Assembly (NCBI GenBank): GCA_963828755.1
Contig: CAWHFY010000014.1
Span: 1 to 64,000 of the forward strand
Direction: 5' to 3'
DNA: 64,000 bases
Origin: WHSW01 sp963828755
GTDB taxonomy: Bacteria > Actinomycetota > Thermoleophilia > Solirubrobacterales > 70-9
Numbering within the stretch: the stretch's first letter is position 1; each line of letters starts with the position of its first letter. Both the position numbers and the translations under genes were made by a program. Below the pieces are notes generated by a model. That model ran no database searches. It saw only the letters and a program-made list of their open reading frames with translations, and was not told the origin of the DNA. This document shows, one piece after another, positions 9,215 to 17,437 of the stretch.

Positions 9215-9538
9215 GTGACCGCCACCGCCCATCCGCGCCGCTTCCGACGGCTACCGACCGCGGAGGTCGCTTCCCGGCGGGTGCCGGTGGCGGTCACCCT
9301 CCTCTCGCGCCTGCTCGGGCTCGCCCTGCTCGGGCCCGAGCGGGCGGGCGAGGGTCTGCTGATCCCGGGCTGTCGCAGCGTCCACACCTTCGGGATGCGG
9401 TTCGCGATCGACGTCGTCTTCCTCGACCGCGAGCGCCGCCCGCTGAGCGTCCGGCGCTCGGTCGCCCGCAACCGGATCGTGCGTGACGCCGGCGCGGCGG
9501 CGGTGCTCGAGCTACCGGCGGGAGGTGCGGCGCGATGA
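9215..9538 (+). CDS. DUF192 family protein
   Basis: A 107-residue protein with the DUF192 core: LLGLALLGPERAGEGLLI, then CRSVHTFGMRFAIDVVFLDRE (about residues 53-73), where the His-Thr-Phe-Gly-Met-Arg string is the family hallmark. No signal peptide is evident. Biochemical function is unknown. The GTG start is followed by the response-regulator ATG overlapping its TGA. In actinobacteria DUF192 genes often lie beside Tad pilus genes, as here. Confidence 0.8.
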   Translation: MTATAHPRRFRRLPTAEVASRRVPVAVTLLSRLLGLALLGPERAGEGLLIPGCRSVHTFGMRFAIDVVFLDRERRPLSVRRSVARNRIVRDAGAAAVLELPAGGAAR

Positions 9539-10281
9539 GCCTGCCGGCGATCCCGCCGGGCGCGACGGTGGTCGTCTGCGAGGACGACCCCCCGACGCTC
9601 GACCTGTTGTGCGACCACCTGCTCGCCGAGCGCTTCGAGCCGTTCGCCGCCGCGAGCGCCGCCGACGCGCTGCGCCTGTGTCACTTCAAGCAGCCCGAGC
9701 TGCTCCTGCTCGACCTCAATCTGCCCGACGCCTCGGGGCTCGACGTCCTGCGCGAGATCCGCGCGAGCGAGGGCGCGACCGGTCCCTACGACCCGGATCT
9801 CGCGGTGATCGTGCTCAGCGGTCGCGGCACCGACGCCGACCGCCTCCGCGGGCTCGAGTGCGGCGCCGACGACTACGTCGTCAAGCCGTTCTCGATCGGC
9901 GAGGTGGTCGCCCGGATGCGCGTGATCCTGCGCCGCCGCGATGGCCGGCGCGCCGGGCCGCTGCGGGTCGGCGAATTCGTCGTCGACCCTGCTCGGCGCG
10001 AGGTCCGCGTCGACGGGCGCCCGGTGCAGCTAGCCAACAAGGAGTTCAGCCTCCTGCGGATGCTGGCGAGCGACCCGACCCGCGTGTTCACCAAGGCGGA
10101 GCTGTTGCGGGACGTCTGGGGCTTTCGCTCGCTCGGACGCACCCGCACGCTCGACTCGCACGCGAGCCGGCTGCGACGCAAGCTCGACCCCGAGCACGGC
10201 CGCTGGGTCGTGAACTGCTGGGGCGTCGGCTACCGGCTGATCGACGCACCCGAGGGCCGCGATGGTCGAGGCGATCGCTGA
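9535..10281 (+). CDS. Two-component response regulator, OmpR/PhoB family
   Basis: Cytoplasmic DNA-binding regulator. The receiver domain (about residues 10-128) has the acidic pair CEDD, phospho-acceptor Asp60 in LLLLDLNLPD, the conserved Ser (VLSGRG) and the Lys of DDYVVKPFS. The C-terminal winged helix (about 140-235) includes NKEFSLLRMLASD and TLDSHASRLRRKL. It overlaps DUF192 by 4 bases and the kinase gene by 20, so kinase and regulator are a cognate pair. The kinase is followed directly by a CpaB-like gene, suggesting control of the pilus locus; targets are inferred from position only. Confidence 0.9.
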   Translation: MSLPAIPPGATVVVCEDDPPTLDLLCDHLLAERFEPFAAASAADALRLCHFKQPELLLLDLNLPDASGLDVLREIRASEGATGPYDPDLAVIVLSGRGTDADRLRGLECGADDYVVKPFSIGEVVARMRVILRRRDGRRAGPLRVGEFVVDPARREVRVDGRPVQLANKEFSLLRMLASDPTRVFTKAELLRDVWGFRSLGRTRTLDSHASRLRRKLDPEHGRWVVNCWGVGYRLIDAPEGRDGRGDR

Positions 10282-10972
10282 GGGGCTGGTGGTCGCCTGT
10301 CCGGCGGCGCTCAGCTGCGCGACCGTCCTCGTCGCCGGGCGCCGTCGCGAGTCACGCCGCCGCGAGCAGCTCAACCGCCGGCTGCACGAGCTCCGCCGCC
10401 CGCTGCAGGTGCTCGCACTCGAGGGCGAGCGCCGCGCTCCGACCGGGCGCGACCATCTCTCGCAGGCGCTCGCCGCGCTCGACGGCGTCGACCGCGAGCT
10501 CAACGGCGACCGCGAGGCCGCGCCGCCGGCGCTGGTCGACGCCCGCGCCCTCGCCGCCGACGCGGTGCGACGCTGGCGCGGCCCGGCGGCGCTCGAGGGC
10601 CGTTCGATCGAGCTCGCCTGGCACGCCGCCGGCTCGCGGCTGATCTGCGACGAGGCGGCGATCGCCGGGGCGCTCGACAACCTGGTCGCGAACGCGCTCG
10701 AGCACGGCCGCGGCCCGATCCGGCTCGAGGGCACCGCCCGGGCCGGACGCCTGCGGCTCAGCGTCGCCGACGGCGCCGACGCCGGGGTGGCGGTCGACCC
10801 GAGCCGCCCACGGGTCATCCATCGCCATCAGGCCGGGGTCCGGCGCGGTCACGGCCTGCGGATCGTCGCCGAGGTCGCCGCCGACCACGGCGGTCGGTTC
10901 GCGGCCTGCGCGCACGAGCACGGCGCCAGCGCGGTCCTCGAGCTGCCGCTCGCCGAGCGTCGGCGCCCGTGA
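10262..10972 (+). CDS. Short sensor histidine kinase
   Basis: Partner of the preceding regulator, 236 residues. One N-terminal hydrophobic segment (about 8-26) anchors it. A short H-box LHELRRPLQVL places the phosphorylated His near residue 42. The ATP-binding domain has the N-box NLVANALEHG (about 140) and a G2-like HGLRIVAEVAADHGG (about 198). There is no PAS, HAMP or extracellular sensor, so the input must come from a partner or the membrane helix. The ATG lies inside the regulator gene (20-base overlap), and its stop overlaps the CpaB-like GTG. Confidence 0.8.
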   Translation: MVEAIAEGLVVACPAALSCATVLVAGRRRESRRREQLNRRLHELRRPLQVLALEGERRAPTGRDHLSQALAALDGVDRELNGDREAAPPALVDARALAADAVRRWRGPAALEGRSIELAWHAAGSRLICDEAAIAGALDNLVANALEHGRGPIRLEGTARAGRLRLSVADGADAGVAVDPSRPRVIHRHQAGVRRGHGLRIVAEVAADHGGRFAACAHEHGASAVLELPLAERRRP

Positions 10973-11631
10973 GCCCGCGCGCCCGCGCGATCGGCTTCGC
11001 CTCGGCGGCGGCGATCTGCGCGGGGCTCGCCGCCGGCGCCTCGGCGGGGCGTGACGCCGATGCCGAGGCCCAGTACGGGCCGCTGCGCGAGGTCGTGGTT
11101 GCGACCGACTCGATCGTGCCCGGGCGCCCGCTCGGGCGCGACGCCATCGCCGACGCGGTCGAGCTGCGCCGGGTGCCCGCCTCGTTCGTGCCGCCGGACG
11201 CCCTGACGAGCCCGGCGCAAGCGCTCGGGCGGCGCCCGGCGAGCCCGATCCCGGCGGGCGGCTACCTCCTCGGCTCGCAGTTCGCGCGCGCCTCCCCGCG
11301 CCCGCAGCGATCCGATCGGCTTGCGCCCGGACGCCGGCCGGTCGAGCTCACGGTCGGCGGCGCCGCGGCGCTCGCCGGCGACGGCGGGAGGGTCGACGTC
11401 GTCGTCACCACGGCCGCGAGCGCGGGCGGCGGCCCGGGCCGCACGTTCGTTGCGGCCGCCGGGGTCCGGCTGCTCGACCTGCGCCCCGCCGCCGAGGGCG
11501 CCGCGCCGGGTGGCGTCGCCGCCGCCGCCGGCGAGGCTTCGGTCGCGACCCTGGCGCTCAGCCGCTCGCAGGCGCTGCGGCTGATCCACGCCGAGAGCTT
11601 CGCCCGCGACCTGCGCTTGATCGGTCGCTGA
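10969..11631 (+). CDS. CpaB-like SAF-domain protein (Flp/Tad pilus assembly)
   Basis: A 220-residue secreted or membrane-anchored protein. An N-terminal hydrophobic segment (about 7-27) is followed by the SAF domain: VVVATDSIVPGRPLGRDAI, VPASFVPPDAL and PIPAGGYLLGSQF. CpaB/RcpC proteins carry this domain and connect the Tad secretion apparatus to the cell wall. The second half (VELTVGGAAALA, DVVVTT, VATLALSRSQALRLIHAESF) matches the usual CpaB C-terminal region. The GTG overlaps the kinase stop. The cpaF-tadB-tadC genes lie 3 kb downstream and probably belong to the same machine. Confidence 0.75.
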   Translation: MSPRARAIGFASAAAICAGLAAGASAGRDADAEAQYGPLREVVVATDSIVPGRPLGRDAIADAVELRRVPASFVPPDALTSPAQALGRRPASPIPAGGYLLGSQFARASPRPQRSDRLAPGRRPVELTVGGAAALAGDGGRVDVVVTTAASAGGGPGRTFVAAAGVRLLDLRPAAEGAAPGGVAAAAGEASVATLALSRSQALRLIHAESFARDLRLIGR

Positions 11632-11638
11632 GCCGTCG

Positions 11639-11644
11639 TAGTCT
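11639..11644 (+). promoter_or_regulatory. TANNNT -10 box (TAGTCT)
   Basis: TAGTCT ends 6 bases before the GTG at 11651 and supports that start as leaderless. Confidence 0.45.
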
Positions 11645-11650
11645 GGCCGT

Positions 11651-12640
11651 GTGGTTCGTTCACGGGTCGCGGGGGCATGGGCGGCGCTCGCGGTCGCGCT
11701 CTGCGGCTGCGGGGGCTCCGACGATTCGGGCCCCGCGCCAACGCCGGACACCCCGCTCGCCGCCGCCCTGGCCTCGGTCGGCGGCGGGGGCGAGAACGGC
11801 TCGCTCGGGGTCGGGTGGGCCGAGCCGCGTCTGGTCGACGGGATCGGCGCCGGCCCGGATGTGATCGCGGCGGCGCTCGGCCCCAACGCCGCCAGCGTGA
11901 TCGAGTCGTCGGCGCAGCTGCGCCGACGCTTCGAGCTCGACCCGCTTCGCGCCCGCAGGCTGGTCTCGGTCGGCGGCTCGTACGCCTTCGGGCTGCGGCT
12001 CGACGGGCCCGCCGCCCCGCGGCTCGAGCGCGCGCTGTACGCCGCCGGGGGCCGCGAGCGCGAGGTCGGCTCCGGGGTGGGGCTCGACGTCGGCGGCTAC
12101 GCGTCGGTCCCCGACCCGTTGCTTCGCGCCGGGATCCTCGGGCTCGGGGCGCGCGACGCGTTCGGGGGGCGCTCGGTGGTCCTGGCGATTTCGGACACGG
12201 CTCGCGCGGCGCTGCTCGGCCATGGCGGCAGGCTGATCGAACAGCCGATCTACGCGGCCGCCGCGGACTGCCTCGGCGAGCGGATCGTGGCCGCGCGACT
12301 GACCCCCGCGAAGCTGCTGCTCTCGACCGAGCTCGGCTTCGAGCAGGTGGCGATCGGCATCACCGGCGACCGCGAGATCATCTGCGCTCTCGGCTACTCG
12401 GCCGAGCGCATCGACGAGGTCGCCGCGACGATGCGGCGCTCGCTCGCCCTCGACGCGACCGAGCCGCGCACCGACCGGCCGATCTCCGACTACTTGAGCG
12501 CGGCCAGCATCAGCACCGAGGAGCGTGACGGGATCGCGATCGCTCGCGCCGAGCTCACGCGGGCCCAGGGAACCGAGCCGGGCTTCGTCTTCGACACGAT
12601 CGCCCGCGGCAGCCTCGCCGAGCTGATCACCGGTCGCTGA
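11651..12640 (+). CDS. Predicted lipoprotein of unknown function
   Basis: A 329-residue exported protein. A basic-hydrophobic signal (VRSRVAGAWAALAVAL) ends in a lipobox-like LCGC, followed by GGSDDSGP, so Cys at about residue 20 is the likely lipidated residue. The rest is a globular domain with no motif I recognise. The region AGPDVIAAALGPNAASVIESSA and several DR/DE-rich loops are distinctive. It lies between Tad genes, but its 3' end overlaps the convergent macro-domain gene by 14 bases, and no pilus role is shown. Confidence 0.6.
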   Translation: MVRSRVAGAWAALAVALCGCGGSDDSGPAPTPDTPLAAALASVGGGGENGSLGVGWAEPRLVDGIGAGPDVIAAALGPNAASVIESSAQLRRRFELDPLRARRLVSVGGSYAFGLRLDGPAAPRLERALYAAGGREREVGSGVGLDVGGYASVPDPLLRAGILGLGARDAFGGRSVVLAISDTARAALLGHGGRLIEQPIYAAAADCLGERIVAARLTPAKLLLSTELGFEQVAIGITGDREIICALGYSAERIDEVAATMRRSLALDATEPRTDRPISDYLSAASISTEERDGIAIARAELTRAQGTEPGFVFDTIARGSLAELITGR

Positions 12641-13130
12641 GCGCGCCTTCGAAGGCATCGCGAGCGGCCGCCCCGCGCACGCAGAACACGACCCGCTCCA
12701 GCCCGCTGCCAGCCTCCAGATGACGCTCGACCACGGCGGCCTCGATCGCCGCCGCCTCGTCGAGCGGGAAGCCGCCCACCCCGGTGCCGAACGCGACCAA
12801 GGCGAGTGAGCGCGCGCCGAGCTGGTCGGCGAGCGCCAGCGCGCTCTCGCTCGCGCGGCCGATCGCCTCGGCCGAGGTCGGACCGCCGAGGTGCATCGTC
12901 GCGGCGTGGATCACCCAGCGGCAGGGCAGCTCGCCGCCTCCGGTGGCGACCGCGCCCCCGAGCTGGATCGGGGCCAGCTCGTCGCTCTCGGCCTGGATCG
13001 CCGGCCCGCCGGCGCGCGAGATTGCGCCGGCGACCCCGCCGCCGTGGCGCAGATCGGTGTTCGCTGCGTTCGTGATCGCGTCGACCTCCAGCGCGGTGAT
13101 GTCGGCGTCGAGCACCTCGATCGTGGCCAT
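12627..13130 (-). CDS. Macro domain protein (ADP-ribose binding/hydrolysing)
   Basis: A 167-residue single macro domain, cytoplasmic. The ligand-binding segment ITNAANTDLRHGGGVAGAI (about residues 19-37) has the Asn-Ala-Ala-Asn and Gly-Gly-Gly-Val loops that hold ADP-ribose. The second loop is ALVAFGTGVGGFPLDEAA (about 109-126). Such proteins remove ADP-ribose from proteins or deacetylate O-acetyl-ADP-ribose. It has its own TAGCGT box 8 bases before the ATG. Convergent with the lipoprotein gene, sharing 14 bases. Confidence 0.9.
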   Translation of the reverse strand: MATIEVLDADITALEVDAITNAANTDLRHGGGVAGAISRAGGPAIQAESDELAPIQLGGAVATGGGELPCRWVIHAATMHLGGPTSAEAIGRASESALALADQLGARSLALVAFGTGVGGFPLDEAAAIEAAVVERHLEAGSGLERVVFCVRGAAARDAFEGALSDR

Positions 13131-13138
13131 CGCGCGAC

Positions 13139-13144
13139 ACGCTA
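13139..13144 (-). promoter_or_regulatory. TANNNT -10 box (TAGCGT) for the macro-domain gene
   Basis: On the minus strand TAGCGT ends 8 bases before the ATG at 13130. Confidence 0.4.
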
Positions 13145-13152
13145 GCGCCGCC

Positions 13153-13905
13153 TCAGCCGCTCAGCCCGGCGACCACGCTCAACACGCCGGCGACGCCGGC
13201 GGCGCCGAGCGCGAGCCGGTGGTGGGACTCCGCGTCGAGGCGGCGGAAGGCGGCCGCGCCGACCCGATGCCCGATCAGCACGGCCGGTACGCAGGCGAGC
13301 GCGAGCCAGAGCTCGGGCAGCGCGTCCGCGGCCCCGGCGCCGAGCACGAGCAATGGCGCCGCGAGGCCGCTGAGCCCGAGCAGCGCCGCGGCGAGCGTGT
13401 CGCGCAGGGCCGAGCCGCGCAGCCCGAGGCGGGTCAGCACGAGGACGACCGCCGGCCCGTTGACGCTCACCGAGGTGGTCAGGGCGCCGGCCGCGAAACC
13501 GCCTCCGAGCTCGAGCGCCGGGCGGCGAGCGGGCGCGGATGAGGGGTGCGGGCCGCCGAGCGCCTGAAGTGCCGCGGCGCCGATCACGACCACTCCGACC
13601 GCGAGCTGCAGCGCCGACCGGTCGGCGTGAGTGACGATCCAGGCGCCCGCGAGCATCCCCGGGATCGCCGCGGCGACGATCAGCGCGACCGGGCGTCGAG
13701 CGACCTCGACCCGACGGCGCTCACCGAACAGAACGAGGCAGCTGATCGCGACCGCCAGCAGCGCGACCAGGGTAACCGCGCGCTCAGGGGGCAACGCCGC
13801 GAACGCCGCCGGCGCGACGAAGAAGGCGAAGCCGAACCCGATCGCGGCTTGGACTCCGATCCCGAGGGTCACCGCGGCGAGCAGGAGCAGATCGAGCGCG
13901 CTCAC
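13153..13905 (-). CDS. TauE/SafE family membrane permease
   Basis: About 250 residues with eight hydrophobic segments arranged as two repeats. The first holds LGIGVQAAIGFGFAFFVAPA (about 10-29) and the second GGFAAGALTTSVSVNGPAVVLVL (about 133-155); both GxG-rich segments are typical of TauE/SafE exporters of sulfite, sulfonates or related anions. The start is GTG 13905, because a TATGCT box ends 6 bases before it; the frame is open further upstream but without homologous sequence. It is divergent from the DUF4396 gene, with a CsoR-like operator between them, so copper- or thiol-linked regulation is possible. Confidence 0.8.
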   Translation of the reverse strand: MSALDLLLLAAVTLGIGVQAAIGFGFAFFVAPAAFAALPPERAVTLVALLAVAISCLVLFGERRRVEVARRPVALIVAAAIPGMLAGAWIVTHADRSALQLAVGVVVIGAAALQALGGPHPSSAPARRPALELGGGFAAGALTTSVSVNGPAVVLVLTRLGLRGSALRDTLAAALLGLSGLAAPLLVLGAGAADALPELWLALACVPAVLIGHRVGAAAFRRLDAESHHRLALGAAGVAGVLSVVAGLSG

Positions 13906-13911
13906 CCGACG

Positions 13912-13917
13912 AGCATA
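13912..13917 (-). promoter_or_regulatory. TANNNT -10 box (TATGCT) for the TauE-like gene
   Basis: TATGCT on the minus strand ends 6 bases before GTG 13905. Confidence 0.45.
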
Positions 13918-13931
13918 GCCTTGACAAAAGC

Positions 13932-13950
13932 TATACCCTCGGGGGGTATA
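13932..13950. promoter_or_regulatory. CsoR-like palindromic operator
   Basis: Nineteen bases form a perfect inverted repeat: TATACCC, a 5-base spacer TCGGG, then GGGTATA. This matches the TATACCC...GGGTATA style of sites bound by CsoR/RcnR-family Cu(I) or related repressors in actinobacteria. A TTGACA -35-like hexamer lies just upstream (13921-13926). The right arm runs into the ATG at 13950, so binding would block the DUF4396 promoter. The identification rests on symmetry and sequence alone; no csoR gene is in the window. Confidence 0.6.
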
Positions 13951-14537
13951 TGGAGACGACGGCGGCGCAGCACTCACACGGGGCGCACGAGATGCCCAGC
14001 GGAGGCACCGCGCTTACCCGGCTGGCGATCGACGCGACCCTGCACTGCCTGACCGGATGCGCGATCGGGGAGATCGCCGGCATGGCGATCGGGACCGCGG
14101 CGGGCTTCTCGAACGGGGGCACGGTCGTGCTCTCGATCGTGCTGGCCTTCGCGTTCGGGTATGGGCTCACGAGCCTGCCGCTCCTGCGCGCGGGGCTGCC
14201 GGTCCGCCGCGTCGCCGGCGTCGCGTTCGCGTCCGACACGCTGAGCATCACGACGATGGAGATCGTCGACAACGCGATCGTGCTCGCGGTCCCGGGCGCG
14301 ATGGAGGCCGGGCTCGGCACGCTGCTGTTCTGGGGCAGCCTCTCGTTCGCGCTCGCGATCGCCGGCGCGCTGACCGTCCCGGTCAACCGCTGGTTGCTGG
14401 CGCGCGGGAAGGGCCACGCCGCGGTCCACGAGACCGGCATCCACGGCGGCCTGCCGCCGAAGGTGGTCGGGGCGCTGGCCGCGCTCGCGTTCGCGTTCGG
14501 CGCCGGGGTGCTGCTCGGGGAGTTCGTGATCGGCTGA
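13950..14537 (+). CDS. DUF4396 membrane protein
   Basis: A 195-residue integral membrane protein of unknown function. The N-terminus is His-containing (QHSHGAHEM). The family hallmark follows: IDATLHCLTGCAIGEIAGMAIGTA (about 27-50), with an HCxxGC pair that could bind a soft metal. A second conserved segment is FASDTLSITTMEIVDNAIV (about 91-109). Four to five TM helices are predicted. ATG 13950 keeps the His-rich start but overlaps the operator; ATG 13992 is the alternative if transcription starts after the TTGACA-linked -10. The operator suggests metal control, which is an inference. Confidence 0.75.
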   Translation: METTAAQHSHGAHEMPSGGTALTRLAIDATLHCLTGCAIGEIAGMAIGTAAGFSNGGTVVLSIVLAFAFGYGLTSLPLLRAGLPVRRVAGVAFASDTLSITTMEIVDNAIVLAVPGAMEAGLGTLLFWGSLSFALAIAGALTVPVNRWLLARGKGHAAVHETGIHGGLPPKVVGALAALAFAFGAGVLLGEFVIG

Positions 14538-14575
14538 CGGGGGAGAAATCGGGCGAGCGGCGACCTCATCGAGGT

Positions 14576-15710
14576 ATCGCCACCGTCGACGACCACGCCC
14601 GCGATCTCGCCGCCGAGCTGCGACTGCGGCTGATCGACCGCCGGCGCGCCGATGCCGCGGCGGGCGCCCCCGCCACCGGGCTCGAGCGGGCCGTGCGCGG
14701 GCTCGTCGACGAGGCGGCCGCGGTGCTCTCCACCGGCCGCCGCGAGCAGATCGCCGAGCTGATCCTGCGCGACACGGTGGGGCTCGGGCCGCTCGAGGAA
14801 CTGCTCGCCGACGACGAGGTCGAGGAGGTGATGGTCAACGGCCATCGCTCCGTCTACGTCGAGCGCCGTGGCCGGATCGTGCGCGACCGAGGTCGAGTTC
14901 GAGTCCGAGCAGGCGCTGCGCGACGCGATCGAGCGCATCCTGGCGCCGGTCGGCCGCCGCGTCGACGAGCTCAGCCCGATGGCCGACGCGCGCCTCGCGG
15001 ACGGCTCGCGCGTGAACGTCGTGATCCCGCCGCTCGCGGTCGATGGGCCGGTGCTCTCGGTGCGGCGTTTCACCGCGGTTCGCCCCGACCCAGAGCGGCT
15101 CATCGCCGGCGGGACGCTTACCCCCGGGCTCGCCGAACTGCTGCGCGAGGCGGTCGAGGCGCGGCGCAGCATGGTCGTCTCCGGCGGCACGGGATCGGGC
15201 AAGACGACGCTGCTGAACGCGCTCTCGAGCTGGATCGACCCGGCCGAGCGGGTGGTGACGATCGAGGACGCGGCCGAGCTGCGCCTGCGCCAGCCGCATG
15301 TGGTCCGGCTCGAGAGCCGGCCGCCGTCGGTCGAGGGCCGCGGCGCGGTCACGATCCGCGACCTGCTGCGAAACGCGCTGCGCATGCGCCCCGACCGGAT
15401 CGTGATCGGCGAGGTCCGAGGCGCCGAGGCGCTCGACCTGCTCACCGCGCTCAACACCGGCCACGACGGGGTGCTGTCGACCGTGCACGCGAACTCGCCC
15501 GAGGACGCCCTGCGCCGGCTCGAGACCCTGGCGCTGATGGCAGGAGTCGGGCTCCCGCACGAAGCGATCCGCGACCAGCTCGCGCGCGGCGTCGAGCTGG
15601 TCGTCCACATGGCGCGTGCGGACGCCGGGCGGCGGGTGGTGACCGAGGTCGACGAGGTGACCCGCGCCGCGGCCGGGGTCGGGGTGCGCGAGCTCTGGAG
15701 GGGCGGGTGA
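14576..15710 (+). CDS. cpaF: Tad/Flp pilus secretion ATPase CpaF (one frame break, start uncertain)
   Basis: Hexameric ATPase that powers Flp pilus assembly. After the N-terminal helical region, GLGPLEELLADDEVEEVMVNG is the classic CpaF/VirB11 block. A +1 frame break near 14882 follows RRGRIV, and reading resumes at TEVEFESEQALRDAI. Walker A is GGTGSGKTT (about 15182-15208), followed by the Asp box, the Walker B region RMRPDRIVIGEVRG and the His box GHDGVLSTVHANS. No ATG, GTG or TTG lies in frame near the expected start; the coordinate given is the ATC codon after the DUF4396 stop, so the true start or a further indel remains open. The stop overlaps the tadB GTG. Confidence 0.85.
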
Positions 15711-16564
15711 GCGCCGCCGCGACGCTGCGGATCCTCGCCGCGGCGCTCGCCGGCGGCCTGATGGCGCTGGCGGTGCGCGAGGCGGCGCTGGCCGCGCCCG
15801 GGGCCGGGCGCTGGCTCGCGACGGCGATCGAGCCGCTGCGCCGCGCGGGACGCGAGGGGAGCGCCCCGACCGAGCTCGAGCGACGTCGGCTCGCCGTCGT
15901 CGGAACCGTGGCGTCCTTTGCGGCGGCGCTGATCATCCTCGGTCCCGGACTCGCGCCGTTCGCCGCTGTCGCCGGGCCGGCCGGCGCTGCATGGGCGGTC
16001 TCCGCGCGGCGCGCCGCCTACCGTCGCGCCGTCGATCGCGGCCTCGCGGGGGTGGCGATCGCGGTCGCCGATGCGCTCGAAGTGGGGCGCTCGCCGCGGG
16101 CGGCGCTCGCTGCGGCCCCGGCCTCGCTCGAGGGCCCGCCGGCACGCGAGCTCGAGCGGGTCCGCGCCGAGCTCGGGCTCGGCGCCCCGACCCGGGTCGC
16201 GCTCGCGGGCCTGCGCCGCCGCGTCGACTCACCTCGCGTCGACGCGTTCGCGACCGCGCTGCTGTCCGAGCAGCTCGCCGGCGGCGACCTTGCACGCCTG
16301 TTGCGGCGGTTCGCCGCCGCGGCGGCCGATCGCGACCGGACCGAGGCCGATGCCCGATCGGCGACCGCCCAGGCTCGGTTCACTGGCCTGCTGGTCGTCG
16401 CCATGCCGGCGGGCGCGGCGGTGCTGGCCGAGCTGCTCGACCCGGGGTTCGTCGGCGGGTTGCTCGGCGACCCCGCCGCAGCAAGCCTGCTCGCCTGCGC
16501 CGCGGCGCTGCAGCTCGCCGGCTTCTTCGCGATCCGGAGGTTGAGCAGGGTGGGGGAGGGATGA
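15707..16564 (+). CDS. tadB: Tad pilus inner-membrane protein TadB-like (GspF domain)
   Basis: A 285-residue membrane platform protein for the CpaF ATPase. Hydrophobic segments lie at about 5-25, 66-100, 220-240 and 255-275. The central cytoplasmic T2SSF domain has the pattern VAIAVADALEVGRSPRAAL and ALLSEQLAGGDLARLLRRFAAAA. The GTG overlaps the cpaF stop by 4 bases, and the TGA overlaps the tadC ATG. Confidence 0.82.
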   Translation: MSAAATLRILAAALAGGLMALAVREAALAAPGAGRWLATAIEPLRRAGREGSAPTELERRRLAVVGTVASFAAALIILGPGLAPFAAVAGPAGAAWAVSARRAAYRRAVDRGLAGVAIAVADALEVGRSPRAALAAAPASLEGPPARELERVRAELGLGAPTRVALAGLRRRVDSPRVDAFATALLSEQLAGGDLARLLRRFAAAAADRDRTEADARSATAQARFTGLLVVAMPAGAAVLAELLDPGFVGGLLGDPAAASLLACAAALQLAGFFAIRRLSRVGEG

Positions 16565-17397
16565 CGGCGGTGCTCGCCGCGCTCGCGGTGCTGCTGGTCT
16601 TCGCCGCCGCATGGGAGCTCGCCGGCGGTGCCGGCGAGCGGATCGCGCCGCTGGCCTCGCGCGCGATCGCGACGCTCTCGGGCGGTCGCGCCGGGTCGCT
16701 GGCCGAGCTCGGCGGGCGGCTCGGGCTGCCGGGGCGGATCGAACGGGCCGGCGTCGTTGGCGCCGACCCGCGCGCGGTGGTCGCGGCGAAGCTTGCCGGG
16801 GCGTTCGCCGGCGTCCTGGTCGGAGCGCTCGTCGTCCCGGTGCTCGGCGCGAGGCTCGCGATCGCGGCGTTCGCCGGCCTCGTGGTCGCCGGGTTTCTCG
16901 CCCCGGATGCGTGGCTCGAGCGGGCGGCGATCGCGCGCCGGCGGCGGTTCGTCGCCGCGCTGCCCGACGCTCTCGACCTGCTCGCGGTCGGGGCCGCGTC
17001 CGGGCGTGACCCCGCCAGCGGTTTGGCCACGATCGCAGCGACCGGCGCCGCCGGGCCCCTGACCGGCGAGCTGGCGCGCACGGTCGCCGAGGTCGAGTGC
17101 GGACGGCCGCTGCGCGACGCGCTCGCCGCCCTGCGCCGCCGCGTCCCAGGGGCCGAGGTCGGGGCGCTGGCGGCCGCGCTCGAGCGCTCGCGCACCTACG
17201 GCTCCCCGCTCGCCGATCAGCTGCACCTGCAGGCGACCGGGCTGCGGCGAGCGGCGCGGCGGCGGATCGAGGACCGCGCGGCGCGCTCGGCGCCGAAGAT
17301 CCAGCTCGTCGTCGCGCTCGTCCTCGTGCCCTCGGTCCTGTTGGCGCTCGCCGCCGCGCTGGTCGCCCACTCGGACGAACTGCTCGGCCAGTTCTGA
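16561..17397 (+). CDS. tadC: Tad pilus inner-membrane protein TadC-like (GspF domain)
   Basis: A 278-residue partner of TadB. N-terminal TM helices lie at about 3-18 and 75-118, followed by the T2SSF core ALPDALDLLAVGAASGRDP and EVECGRPLRDALAALRRRVPG. A last TM helix (IQLVVALVLVPSVLLALAAALVA) is near the end. It is the last gene of the cpaF-tadB-tadC unit. No flp pilin, pre-pilin peptidase or TadE/F genes follow, so the locus here is incomplete. Confidence 0.82.
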   Translation: MTAVLAALAVLLVFAAAWELAGGAGERIAPLASRAIATLSGGRAGSLAELGGRLGLPGRIERAGVVGADPRAVVAAKLAGAFAGVLVGALVVPVLGARLAIAAFAGLVVAGFLAPDAWLERAAIARRRRFVAALPDALDLLAVGAASGRDPASGLATIAATGAAGPLTGELARTVAEVECGRPLRDALAALRRRVPGAEVGALAAALERSRTYGSPLADQLHLQATGLRRAARRRIEDRAARSAPKIQLVVALVLVPSVLLALAAALVAHSDELLGQF

Positions 17398-17437
17398 GCC
17401 GGCGATAGGTTGGGCCCGATTCCAACCAGGAGGCGAG

